Below, piece after piece: positions 7,833 through 16,567 of a stretch of 64,000 nt of DNA. The position numbers and the translations under genes were made by a program. The notes beneath the pieces are model-generated. The model did not search any database. It was not told the origin of the DNA and saw only the letters and a list, made by a program, of their open reading frames with translations. The first letter of the stretch is position 1, and each line of letters opens with the position of its first letter. This stretch comes from Lactococcus ileimucosae (GTDB taxonomy: Bacteria; Bacillota; Bacilli; Lactobacillales; Streptococcaceae), in contig NZ_CALPDE010000001.1 of NCBI RefSeq assembly GCF_943193185.1, forward strand, positions 62,001 through 126,000, in the 5' to 3' direction.

Positions 7833-8345
7833 GCTATCATCCTTGCGCCTAAAGGCACTAAGGATGAACGGCAATTCCTATAAGAATTGCCTGAGCATCT
7901 TATTCGTCATTCTTCAAAAAAATATCGTTTGTGAAGAATGACTTCATAATCTTTTATGAAAAGCTGCTGCGCTGCTTTTAAAGAAGGTATGCTATCATCC
8001 TTGCGCCTAAAGGCGCTAAGGTTGAACGGCAATTCCTATAAAAATTGCCTGAGCGTCTTATTTGTCATTCTTCAAAAAAATATCGTTTGTGAAGAATGAC
8101 TTCATAATCTTTTATGAAAAGCTGCTGCGCTGCTTTTGAATAAAGTACGCTATCATCCTTGCGCCTAAAGGCACTAAGGATGAACGGCAATTCCTATAAG
8201 AATTGCCTGAGCATCTTATTCGTCATTCTTCAAAAAAATATCGTTTGTGAAGAATGACTTCATAATCTTTTATGAAAAGCTGCTGCGCTGCTTTTGAAGA
8301 AGTACGCTATCATCCTTGCGCCTAAAGGCGCTAAGGTTGAACGGC
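7833..8345 (-). repeat. 158-bp tandem repeat array (3.25 copies) of hairpins
   Basis: Copies start at 7833, 7991, 8149 and 8306 (periods 158, 158 and 157); the fourth stops after about 40 bp near the LCP stop codon. Each full unit holds several inverted repeats: GCGCC/GGCGC, GGCAATTC/GAATTGCC, an 11-bp stem GTCATTCTTCA/TGAAGAATGAC, CATAA/TTATG and AAAAGC/GCTTTT. Copies 1 and 3 share one variant set, and copies 2 and 4 another (A-B-A-B), which suggests duplication of a dimer. The period is not a multiple of three and no ORF crosses it. It would be transcribed between the LCP and TagD-like genes. Confidence 0.9.
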
Positions 8346-8353
8346 TGATGACA

Positions 8354-9301
8354 TTATTGTGTCAGTTGTTCTTGAAGCAAGTTACGAACGCGTGTTTTTT
8401 CGTCTTCAGCCACTACTTGAAAGCTTAAGCTATTGAGCATCTGTCCTTGTCCCTGAATAGACTCATGAACAACATTACCAAAAGCTTGATTATAATTCAG
8501 TACAATTTTTTGCATCTGATCCCAAGTCAAATCTGTTTTTACATTTCCACCCAAAGCTTCAAGAATACCTTGATAAGCCGTGAGACTTTGCGGAGATTTT
8601 ATCTTACTTAGAATAGCAGCGATAACTTCTTGTTGGCGCTTTTCTCGTCCATAAGTTCCTCTCGGATCGTCATGACGCATACGAACATAAGCAAGAGCTT
8701 TTTTACCATTTAAAGTATTTTCGCCCTTATGAAAAGTCATATCGTCAACGTTAAAATCTAGATCAGAGTTAACGGTTATCCCGCCTAAAGCATCAACCAG
8801 ATGTTCAATACCGCTAAAATTCATCGTCACATAATGATCAATATCCAGTTGAAGCAATTGATTGACAGCTGCTATAGAAGCTGCTGCTCCTCCCTGAACA
8901 TAAGCAGCATTAATCTTATTAGAGGCTGTAATGGAACCATCTGCAGACTCAATAAAGGTATCTCTGGGAATGGAGACCATGGTCGTTTGCTTTTTTGTAG
9001 GATTAACTGTAACAAGCATCAAGCTGTCCGTTCTGCCTGATAAATCTTCCTGCCGCGAGTCAAGACCCATAATCAGAAAAGATAAAGGTTTATTTTCACT
9101 GATTGCACGGCTGGCCTCCGCTTGGTTTTTTGAAGTTTCCAGTGGAGCATAGGTTTTATCAATATTTACCCTTGCTGTCTGGTAGAAAAAGGCCGCAAAA
9201 GCCGTACCTGTAACAAGGAGAAGTCCTAAAGTAATTAATATTGCATTCCTTATCGGATGTTTCTTTTTCTGCTGTTTTTTCTTGCTTCTGTTCATTGCCA
9301 T
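8354..9301 (-). CDS. LytR-CpsA-Psr (LCP) family wall-polymer ligase
   Basis: A 315-residue membrane-anchored protein. It has a very basic cytoplasmic start, one transmembrane helix (about residues 18-40) and an extracellular LCP domain, with IMGLDSR near residue 76 and the signature VSIPRDTFIE near residue 109. LCP proteins transfer lipid-linked teichoic acids or polysaccharides to peptidoglycan. The ATG at 9301 is preferred over an upstream GTG (9322) because an AAAGAGGT site precedes it. It has its own promoter (9377-9404) and sits inside the polysaccharide cluster, so it probably attaches that polymer to the wall. Confidence 0.9.
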   Translation of the reverse strand: MAMNRSKKKQQKKKHPIRNAILITLGLLLVTGTAFAAFFYQTARVNIDKTYAPLETSKNQAEASRAISENKPLSFLIMGLDSRQEDLSGRTDSLMLVTVNPTKKQTTMVSIPRDTFIESADGSITASNKINAAYVQGGAAASIAAVNQLLQLDIDHYVTMNFSGIEHLVDALGGITVNSDLDFNVDDMTFHKGENTLNGKKALAYVRMRHDDPRGTYGREKRQQEVIAAILSKIKSPQSLTAYQGILEALGGNVKTDLTWDQMQKIVLNYNQAFGNVVHESIQGQGQMLNSLSFQVVAEDEKTRVRNLLQEQLTQ

Positions 9302-9376
9302 ACTGACCTCTTTTTCTATCACATATATAACTACATAAACATTTCTTTTGTAACATTTTTCGTCACATTATATCCA

Positions 9377-9404
9377 ATTATATCATTGTTTATATCTTTT
9401 GCAA
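9377..9404 (-). promoter_or_regulatory. Promoter of the LCP-TagD-TagB unit
   Basis: TTGCAA (9404-9399) and TATAAT (9382-9377) with 16 bp spacing on the minus strand, upstream of the LCP gene and just after the terminator of the main cluster. Confidence 0.65.
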
Positions 9405-9472
9405 CGAGATTACAACTTTTTCGTCAATAAATTAAAGTTATGTATTTGAAACTTTAACATTTGATAAAAAAA

Positions 9473-9488
9473 GAAAGGAAATCCTCTC
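9473..9488 (-). terminator. Terminator of the main polysaccharide operon
   Basis: On the minus strand GAGAGG-ATTT-CCTTTC is followed by seven T's and begins at the last base of the TagF-like stop codon. It separates the main operon from the LCP unit. Confidence 0.65.
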
Positions 9489-10675
9489 TACTGCATAATC
9501 TTTTCAATAATTTTTTGGCTGCTGTTGCCTTGCGCCCAGGGATTAAAGCGCTGATTAAAAACTCTCAGCCGTTCCTGATCAAAGTTCTTATCCCGAATGG
9601 CGAAAAGAAGTTCATCCTCCGTCTGAAATGGCGAGCTGGGGAGGTCATCCTGCACATCCAGATAAAAGCCGCGCAAGGCTGTGCCATAAACATCTAAGTC
9701 ATACATATAAAAGTAAATAGGGCGATTCAAAATAGCATAGTCAAAGAAAACGGATGAATAATCTGTCACCAATACATCTGCCATAAGATAAGCCTCATGG
9801 ATGTCCGAAGTCGCAGGCATGGAGAACACAAAATCTCTTAGGCTCTCGTCAATCTTGACTTGATTTGAAATTAAATAATGTGGCTTGAACAAGACAACGT
9901 AATCTTGACCCAGCACAGTTTTCCAACGTGAAAAATCAACCTGTAGCTTGATATGGTAACCATCTAAGCCATAAGTATCATCTCGCCAAGTAGGGGCATA
10001 GAGAATAACTTTTTTATCTAAAGGTAACTTATAGGTTGTTTTGACTTGTTTCATTTTTTCAGGTGTTACTTTTGTTAATACCTCTGTCCTTGGATAGGCC
10101 ACTTGGATCATTTTTTCCCGAGGAAACTGAAAGGCAGTTTCAAATTTTTCAGCCGCAAAGGAAGAAGGAGCAATTAACCAATCCCAGTGCCTACTGTCTT
10201 GATCATAAGATTTGACCATTTGTCCATGTGTCAAATAAGCTCGGTAATGTTTGCCTGTATCTTCAATATCATGTCCTAAACGTTTCAAAGGCGTGCCATG
10301 CCAAGTTTGAAGATAAATCTGGTCTTTAGCCTTGTGATAGTAAGGGGCCATTTTGGCATTGAAAACCCAGTATTTTGCTCTGGTTAAGGCTTTATAGTAA
10401 GCCAAACTGTTGAACTTAACCACCTGAGCAGCGCCTGCAACGGGATACGGCTTTTTTAAGGCCCAAACCAGTTGATATTCCGAATAAACAGGGTGTTTCC
10501 GTAAAGCTTCAAAGATAGCGCCAGGGCTATCCCCTACTGATTTACCGTTATAGCTAGCAAAAAGAACCATCTTGGGTTCTCGTTTAATGAAAAAGGCTAA
10601 GAGATATAAAAATATTGCAAGCAAGGACTTTAATATAATGCGCCTTAAGTTCCCTAAAAAACTCACCCATGTCAT
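9488..10675 (-). CDS. CDP-glycerol glycerophosphotransferase family protein (TagF-like)
   Basis: A 395-residue protein of the CDP-glycerol glycerophosphotransferase family. It has a hydrophobic, probably membrane-associated N-terminus (about 8-30) and the conserved motifs WHGTPLKRLG (about 130-139), KPHY (about 268-271) and TDYSSVFFDYAIL (about 303-315). Family members polymerise or add polyol-phosphate units using CDP-polyol donors. It is the last gene before the main operon's terminator and follows Glf by about 60 bp. It is shorter than the TagF polymerase of Bacillus subtilis, so a single-unit transferase is as likely as a polymerase. Confidence 0.85.
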   Translation of the reverse strand: MTWVSFLGNLRRIILKSLLAIFLYLLAFFIKREPKMVLFASYNGKSVGDSPGAIFEALRKHPVYSEYQLVWALKKPYPVAGAAQVVKFNSLAYYKALTRAKYWVFNAKMAPYYHKAKDQIYLQTWHGTPLKRLGHDIEDTGKHYRAYLTHGQMVKSYDQDSRHWDWLIAPSSFAAEKFETAFQFPREKMIQVAYPRTEVLTKVTPEKMKQVKTTYKLPLDKKVILYAPTWRDDTYGLDGYHIKLQVDFSRWKTVLGQDYVVLFKPHYLISNQVKIDESLRDFVFSMPATSDIHEAYLMADVLVTDYSSVFFDYAILNRPIYFYMYDLDVYGTALRGFYLDVQDDLPSSPFQTEDELLFAIRDKNFDQERLRVFNQRFNPWAQGNSSQKIIEKIMQ

Positions 10676-10736
10676 GCCTTATTCTCCCTAACTTTACTTT
10701 TATCATTTATATTTGGCTTCTTTTCAGCGCGTTTAA

Positions 10737-11882
10737 TCATGAAGCATCAAAATTTTTGAACTCTTTTGCCACATCGACCAACGCTGCATGGAAAACCATA
10801 TCCATATCATAGTATTGATAATTCCCTAAGCGACCACCAAACTTGACTTTATCCGCTATCTTATCTGCCTCTTTACGGTAAAGTTTGAATATCTCAGAAT
10901 TTTTATGATCGTTAACTGGATAATAAGCTTCTTTAGTTTTGTCCCAATTTTGAGGGTATTCTTTGGTTATCACACTCTTGCCCTCGTCTGAGTTTTGATC
11001 AAAATGTCGCCACTCCATCACTCGCGTATAAGGCGTTTCGGCATCTGTGTAATTAATGACGGCATTTCCCTGAACATTGTTAGAGTCGTGTATCTCATGC
11101 TCAAAATGTAGAGAACGCCACTCTAACTCACCATGTATGTAGTCAAAAAAGCTATCAATCATACCTGTATAAATAATCCGTGGAAATTCTGCCAAATAAG
11201 CTTCTTTATCCGCAAAGAAATTCACGCTTAACTGCACATCGATCAGGTCAGAAGCAAGCATCTTCTCAAAAATAGACGTATAGCCATTCACTGGTACACC
11301 TTGATACCGATGATTAAAATAGTTGTTGTCATAAAGATAACGAACAGGAAGGCGCTTGATGATAAAACTTGGAAGTTCTGTGGCAGAACGCCCCCATTGT
11401 TTTTCAGTATAGCCTTTGATTAGCTTTTCATAGATATCTGTACCGATGAGAGAGATGGCTTGTTCTTCTAAGTTTTTAGGATGAGCGATCACTCCAGCTG
11501 CTTCACGTTGTTCTGCGATTTTAGCTGCTGCTTCTTCTGGCGTTTTAGTGCCCCACATCTGGTAAAAAGTATTCATATTGAAAGGAAGATTATAACGCTC
11601 TCCCTTATAGTCTGCGACTACCTGATTAATGTAGTTATTAAACTCCGTAAACTGGTTGATATAGTCCCAGACCTCTTTATTATCCGTATGAAAAATATGT
11701 GCCCCATATTCATGAACATTAATCCCCTGTTCCTTGCGCGTATACATGTTCCCACCGATATGGTCGCGTTTGTCAATCATGAGTACACGTTTGCCTCGTT
11801 TGGCAGCTTCATAGGCAAAAATAGAGCCATAAGGACCTGTACCAACAATGAGATAATCGTAGTTTTTAGTGTTATGCTTCAT
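10737..11882 (-). CDS. glf: UDP-galactopyranose mutase
   Basis: A 381-residue flavoenzyme that converts UDP-galactopyranose to UDP-galactofuranose in the cytoplasm. The N-terminal FAD-binding motif reads VGTGPYGSIFAYEAAKRG (about residues 13-30) and is followed by the family segment HIGGNMYTR (about 41-49). The mutase pattern YGAHIFHTDN is near residue 58. Its length is typical. It fits with the GlfT2-like galactofuranosyltransferase at 21193-23772 in the same operon, so the polymer very probably contains galactofuranose. Confidence 0.95.
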   Translation of the reverse strand: MKHNTKNYDYLIVGTGPYGSIFAYEAAKRGKRVLMIDKRDHIGGNMYTRKEQGINVHEYGAHIFHTDNKEVWDYINQFTEFNNYINQVVADYKGERYNLPFNMNTFYQMWGTKTPEEAAAKIAEQREAAGVIAHPKNLEEQAISLIGTDIYEKLIKGYTEKQWGRSATELPSFIIKRLPVRYLYDNNYFNHRYQGVPVNGYTSIFEKMLASDLIDVQLSVNFFADKEAYLAEFPRIIYTGMIDSFFDYIHGELEWRSLHFEHEIHDSNNVQGNAVINYTDAETPYTRVMEWRHFDQNSDEGKSVITKEYPQNWDKTKEAYYPVNDHKNSEIFKLYRKEADKIADKVKFGGRLGNYQYYDMDMVFHAALVDVAKEFKNFDAS

Positions 11883-11976
11883 CCGTTTTTAAGCTTCGCT
11901 TTCTTGTATATTTTACGCAAATTTACAGGCTTTCCAATCGAGCCTACAGGGTAAACTGCTCTCCTCCAGCTGTAAA

Positions 11977-12900
11977 TCACTGATTTAATTTCAAATTTTC
12001 AATATAAGGGTGATGGCCATTTTTCCATGAAAGTTGTCCTGTGTAAAGCGCACGATGACCTCCTCTATGATAGCCTATGCCATTGACCCAGCCATGGAGC
12101 ATCACATGGGTCCCTCCAAAAATGTCCAAACCACCCGGACCAACGACAATTCCCCCTGTGCTATGTGTCGTTAGCAAAGGTGCTACATACTGATAAGGAC
12201 CATAAAGATTTTTACTCGTGGCATAGCCTGTAAAATAGTGTGACGTCCCGTAATTACCTGCTGAGAAAAAGAGGACGTAAGTACCATCTGGCGCTACAGC
12301 TAACTCTGGGTTTTCAATAGTTGATACAACTCTCTCTGTGCCGTTGTGAGGAGGATTAGGGATTGACAAATCTGTCAGCAGTTTTTTAGGGTTGCTCCCG
12401 ATAAGCTCTGCATTACTGTCAATCTCAATCATCCACAAGTGACTAGGAATTTTGATGTCATTACCATCGTTCTTATAGAGGAGATAATATCTGCCTGTAT
12501 CATGGTCCTTAAAGAAAGCAGGATCAATGACGCCACCTTCGGTATCTGAGATAATAAAGGGATAATCTCTCGCCTCAAACTTCGCTGTGGCACTCTTAGT
12601 TGTAGCGATTCCAATACGGCGTTTGCCATTTTCTTTACTGGGTGCTGAAAAGGCCAGTAAGGCTTGATCGCCCCAAACCACCACATCCGGCGCCCAAAAA
12701 TCCGTAGCTTTTGACCATTCTGGTGTGTGAGGCAAGGCATTCCCGCGTAACTTGTAGGTGCCTTGTGGCGTATCTGCAGTCGCAAAAGGAACAACGCCGA
12801 TACCTGAGGCTGTTGAAAAAGCGTAATATTTCCCTTTAAAGGCTATGCCTGCAGGATCTGGAAAGTTTTCTGTTGCTTCTCCTATTTTTTCTTTAGTCAT
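11977..12900 (-). CDS. Glycoside hydrolase family 43-like protein
   Basis: A 307-residue five-bladed beta-propeller glycosidase relative without a signal peptide. The three acidic residues expected in GH43 are present: Asp in NFPDPAG (near residue 14), Asp in GGVIDPAFF, and Glu in IENPEL. GH43 enzymes usually remove arabinofuranose or xylose; some act on galactofuranose. The ATG at 12900 is used because AAGGAGGT lies just upstream, not the longer frame to 12966. Placed beside Glf, an action on a galactofuranosyl intermediate is plausible but unproven. Confidence 0.75.
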   Translation of the reverse strand: MTKEKIGEATENFPDPAGIAFKGKYYAFSTASGIGVVPFATADTPQGTYKLRGNALPHTPEWSKATDFWAPDVVVWGDQALLAFSAPSKENGKRRIGIATTKSATAKFEARDYPFIISDTEGGVIDPAFFKDHDTGRYYLLYKNDGNDIKIPSHLWMIEIDSNAELIGSNPKKLLTDLSIPNPPHNGTERVVSTIENPELAVAPDGTYVLFFSAGNYGTSHYFTGYATSKNLYGPYQYVAPLLTTHSTGGIVVGPGGLDIFGGTHVMLHGWVNGIGYHRGGHRALYTGQLSWKNGHHPYIENLKLNQ

Positions 12901-13059
12901 GATGACCTCCTTTTTGGGGGTTAAATTTTTAAAAATTGTAGTGACATACTTTTTAGATGAAAACATTGTTTCGGGTTATTACTGAGGCATAATTAGAAAG
13001 TCCTCGCAAATAGTAGCAGACAAGCTTGCTAAAATATATTATTTGTGCATTTTACATAC

Positions 13060-14790
13060 TCAGGGACTTTCAGCATCTTGCTTCTGAACAGATCGTTCTT
13101 CCACCCTTATCTCACGTCGCTCTCCATTTATGTTAAAGAAAAGTGTACGATATCCTGTATCATTGGCAGCACCAATCAGCTCTAAATGGATAACCAAAAC
13201 CTTTCCTTTTTCCAACTGAACTTCTATTTCTTCGCCTTGATACATACCATAAAAAAATGTTGGAGTATCCAAGTGAGTAATTGCCCCGTATCTTTTTTGC
13301 TTTTCTTTGTAATCTAAAAGTACTTGTGGGTACATCAAAAAGAAAGGGTTGATTTTATCTTCAAGCTCTGGGAAGTCATTGACTGTTATATCTGAAATAT
13401 AATTTAATATTTTTGTAGACGGGCTGACTGTGGGCTCCGAGGTAAAAAGTTCAGGAGTTTGGTCAATAAAACTTGTTTTAGCTTGACCTGTTAAAAAAAC
13501 TGGATGCTCAACAATATTTATCAAGAAAGGAAGATTTGTTTCAACCCCTTGAATGCAAAATTCACGCAATACACGAGCCATCTTCCGCGCGGCTTCATCA
13601 AAATCAGGTGCATAAGTTACAGCTTTTACCAGTAAAGTGTCAAAATAAGCTAGAAGCTCATAGCCCACATAAGCATTGCCAATATCTAGTCTCACTCCAC
13701 ACCCTCCTGATGCATAGTAAGCTTCTATTTTCCCAGGAGCTGGATAAAAGTTATTTTCTGTTTTCTCAGCTCTTATCCGAGCTTGGAGGGCTACACCTTG
13801 CATTTTTAATTGTGATTGCTCGGGAATCCCCATAGATTCAAGGCTCAATCCCATCGCGATTTTGAGCTGACTTACAACAAGATCAATGCCTGTAATCATT
13901 TCAGTAACGGTATGCGAGGCTTGTATACAAGGTTTCACTTCAATGAAGTAAAAGTCATTATCAGTCACTAAAAACTTAACTGTCCCTGCATTAACATAAT
14001 CAACACTTTTAGCAAGTTTTAAAGCAGCATTATTTATGTGCATTCTTAAGGTTTGAGAAAGACCCACCGCAGGAGCAATTTCAATATTTTTTTGATTTCT
14101 CTGCTGTATTGAACAATCCCGTTCAAAGAGCTGCCTCACGTTGCCATGCTGATCTCCCAAAATTTGAACTTCAATATGTTTAGCATTCTCAATATATTTT
14201 TCGACATAGACACGACTAGAACCAGCAAAAGTTTGTGCTTCAGACTTAGCACGGGCGTAACTCGCACGCACTTCAGCTTCATTGCGAGCCACACGCATCC
14301 TGCAACTGCCTAAGGCAGCTTTTATTCCTACTGGATAACCATGGCCTCTTGCAAAATTCAAACCCCCTTCCAAACTCACAGAGTCAACTCTTTCAGGGAG
14401 CGTTCGAAGACCTGCAGATTCCACCGCTTGCCTTGCTTTAATCTTATCTCCAAAAATATCCAAATGTTTCAAGCTTGGTCCAATAAAAATTAAGCCTGCT
14501 TCTTTTACTCTACGTGCAAAATCAATATTTTCAGATAAAAAGCCATAGCCAGGGTGAATAGCATCTGCCTCAGTCTCCTGAGCAATCTTGATAATAGCCT
14601 CACTATCCAGATAGGCTTCTGCAGCTTCTTTCCCCTGTCCAATCCGATAAGCTTCATCCGCCTTAAATCGATGAATCGAGAATTTGTCTTCTTCTGCATA
14701 GATGGCGACCGTTTCAATCCCCATCTCAGAGGCTGCTTGCATGATGCGTAATGCAATCTCACCACGATTTGCAATCAATATTTTTTTCAT
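13060..14790 (-). CDS. Pyruvate-carboxylase-derived protein lacking the carboxyltransferase and biotin domains
   Basis: A 576-residue intact ORF. Residues 1 to about 450 align with the biotin-carboxylase domain of pyruvate carboxylase (IANRGEIALRI, IHPGYGFLSEN). After DITVNDFPE the sequence jumps to the region that normally follows the carboxyltransferase domain (YPQVLLDYKEKQKRYG, TPTFFYGMYQGEEIEVQLEKGK) and ends without a biotin-carrier domain. The ATP-grasp glycine loop is ALGSCRMRV instead of a GGGGKGMR-type sequence. The NPRIQVEHT catalytic motif reads KPCIQASHT. It is therefore unlikely to carboxylate biotin. It lies 77 bp downstream of the HAD phosphatase of the aldolase module. ATG 14790 matches homologue starts. 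Confidence 0.8.
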   Translation of the reverse strand: MKKILIANRGEIALRIMQAASEMGIETVAIYAEEDKFSIHRFKADEAYRIGQGKEAAEAYLDSEAIIKIAQETEADAIHPGYGFLSENIDFARRVKEAGLIFIGPSLKHLDIFGDKIKARQAVESAGLRTLPERVDSVSLEGGLNFARGHGYPVGIKAALGSCRMRVARNEAEVRASYARAKSEAQTFAGSSRVYVEKYIENAKHIEVQILGDQHGNVRQLFERDCSIQQRNQKNIEIAPAVGLSQTLRMHINNAALKLAKSVDYVNAGTVKFLVTDNDFYFIEVKPCIQASHTVTEMITGIDLVVSQLKIAMGLSLESMGIPEQSQLKMQGVALQARIRAEKTENNFYPAPGKIEAYYASGGCGVRLDIGNAYVGYELLAYFDTLLVKAVTYAPDFDEAARKMARVLREFCIQGVETNLPFLINIVEHPVFLTGQAKTSFIDQTPELFTSEPTVSPSTKILNYISDITVNDFPELEDKINPFFLMYPQVLLDYKEKQKRYGAITHLDTPTFFYGMYQGEEIEVQLEKGKVLVIHLELIGAANDTGYRTLFFNINGERREIRVEERSVQKQDAESP

Positions 14791-14867
14791 ATATTTTCTC
14801 AAGTCAAGAATATAAGAGAAGAACATTAAAAACTGACGCCATTCTCCCTCACTAGTATTAAGTTACC

Positions 14868-15530
14868 TCACGGTGAAAGCTTAGAGATTATCTCTTTAAG
14901 CTCTAAAGTATTGTTTGCAATTCCAAGGGGCTGTTTAACAAATGTAGAATAATCTGTATCTTGATTAAAACCAAAACCATAAGTTACAGCTATGAAATCT
15001 ACCCCGGCATTATTTGCCCCTTGAAAGTCTCCTTTGGTGTCGCCGATCATAAGCGCTTCCTCATTTTTCAAGTCTAAACCTTGTAATACGAGATTAATTG
15101 TATCTGTTTTAGTCAGCTTTTCGTCGAAGTCAATCCCAACAATTTTGTCAAAACAACTTGCTATTTCAAAATTTTCAAGAATTTCTTCAGCAATATCTTG
15201 TCTTTTTAAAGTAGCCACTCCAAGTTTATAGCCTTTCTCCTTCAATTCTGATAATAACTCCGTCATTCCTAAATAAGGTTCAGCTTGATAAATGCCTTTT
15301 TCCTTACCATAGGCACGATGAAAAGTAGTGGCTTCACGTGCCGCAGTCTCTGATAAACCAATAATTTCTTGATAAGCCTTTATAGGAGAAGGGCCAACAA
15401 ATTCGCGGAGACGCTCTTCATGGAAGTCATGAACGTTCATATTATGAAGCGCATAGCGCACAGAGTTAAATATACCTTCTGAAGTATCTAATAATGTACC
15501 ATCTAAGTCGAATATAATCCCTTTTTTCAT
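14868..15530 (-). CDS. HAD hydrolase (phosphoglycolate-phosphatase-like)
   Basis: A 220-residue HAD phosphatase with motif I DLDGTLLDT (residues 8-16), a cap domain, and the C-terminal motif MIGDTKGDFQGANNAG (about 163-178). It overlaps the aldolase gene by 4 bp (ATGA), so the two are translationally coupled and probably act in sequence. With the adjacent cytidylyltransferase, the context resembles pathways in which an ulosonate phosphate is dephosphorylated before CMP activation, as KdsC does in KDO synthesis. That role is inferred from context. Confidence 0.8.
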   Translation of the reverse strand: MKKGIIFDLDGTLLDTSEGIFNSVRYALHNMNVHDFHEERLREFVGPSPIKAYQEIIGLSETAAREATTFHRAYGKEKGIYQAEPYLGMTELLSELKEKGYKLGVATLKRQDIAEEILENFEIASCFDKIVGIDFDEKLTKTDTINLVLQGLDLKNEEALMIGDTKGDFQGANNAGVDFIAVTYGFGFNQDTDYSTFVKQPLGIANNTLELKEIISKLSP

Positions 15531-16540
15531 GCTTTACCAAGCCAGTCTTTACTTAATTTTTCGATTAACTCTTGATCATATTCAATTTTCTCAGATTCAG
15601 GAATAGCTTTCATAATTTTATACATTATTGGCATTTCCATATCTGGATAATTATCCTTGATAAACAGCCCATATGTAGGGTGTAAGCCAAGCTTGGCTGT
15701 AATATAAAATGGTACATCATACCCGAAATCATATTTTTTCATAATATTAATAACTGACAAAAGTGGCGTCACATGGTACCGATCCTCCATTGCGTTCAAA
15801 GCACCTATAATAATCTCAATATTAAGATTCCCAGCCCCACGCCCAATGCCAAATATAGAAGCATCAATCATAAAAGTACGATTTGAGACATTTGTGGGTT
15901 CAGTAATAAGCGTGGTTGTCAATGAGTATGAAAGCTGTAAATTATTGTGTGAATGCCAACCAATAACGACCTCATCCTCCAACATGTCATTGGCAATATT
16001 AAATTTAAGTAAAACATCACTCCGATACATTGCTCCAAAAGTATCAACAATATAGAAAGCGTATAAATTACGCATTTTTTGAACTTGTTGTATTAAATCA
16101 ACATATTCAGCAATACTGTAACTTGACACAGCAGTAGGTTGGAAGCTAACATCATAGCCTTTATCAATGAGCTTTTGAGAAAACTCAACTCCCGCTGCAA
16201 TATTTTCCTTATGAATCGTCACGCGCAGGAGTTTAACTTGACCACTTGTATCCGCATAACTTGGAACATTTTCAAGATTAACCTTACCATGCTCAATCAT
16301 CATGGCTGCATAAGTAATACCATGTTTAGCTAGTAACTTATTTGCACTATCAATACTATTGAAAACTACAGATTTTTCCTCATTTTGGGCAGCATCTCGT
16401 AAAAAGCCTAATTCAATAATATCTACTTTTGACTGTTTTAAGGCCCCTAGAACAGTGCCAATATCCTCTTTTCCCCATTGCCAATTATTTGTGTAACCTC
16501 CATCGCGGAGGGTTACATCTAGTAGTTTAATTTTTTTCAT
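15527..16540 (-). CDS. HMGL-type aldolase (4-hydroxy-2-oxovalerate-aldolase-like)
   Basis: A 337-residue DRE-TIM metallolyase. The N-terminal LLDVTLRDGGYTNNW (residues 5-19) carries the Arg-Asp catalytic pair. The metal-binding HSHNN is near residue 196, and the glycine-rich GIGRGAGN near 231 is the family signature. Relatives add or cleave pyruvate with an aldehyde to form 4-hydroxy-2-oxo acids. Similar genes occur in polysaccharide clusters beside cytidylyltransferases. Here it precedes a coupled HAD phosphatase and follows a KdsB-like gene by 27 bp, suggesting it builds a 2-keto sugar acid. Its substrate is unknown. Confidence 0.75.
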   Translation of the reverse strand: MKKIKLLDVTLRDGGYTNNWQWGKEDIGTVLGALKQSKVDIIELGFLRDAAQNEEKSVVFNSIDSANKLLAKHGITYAAMMIEHGKVNLENVPSYADTSGQVKLLRVTIHKENIAAGVEFSQKLIDKGYDVSFQPTAVSSYSIAEYVDLIQQVQKMRNLYAFYIVDTFGAMYRSDVLLKFNIANDMLEDEVVIGWHSHNNLQLSYSLTTTLITEPTNVSNRTFMIDASIFGIGRGAGNLNIEIIIGALNAMEDRYHVTPLLSVINIMKKYDFGYDVPFYITAKLGLHPTYGLFIKDNYPDMEMPIMYKIMKAIPESEKIEYDQELIEKLSKDWLGKA

Positions 16541-16567
16541 TTATACCCTATTTCTAATGCTGTCACT

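Noticed and set aside
7833-8345. CRISPR array
   Set aside because: Units of 158 bp are contiguous near-copies without alternating short repeats and unique spacers, and no cas gene is in the window.
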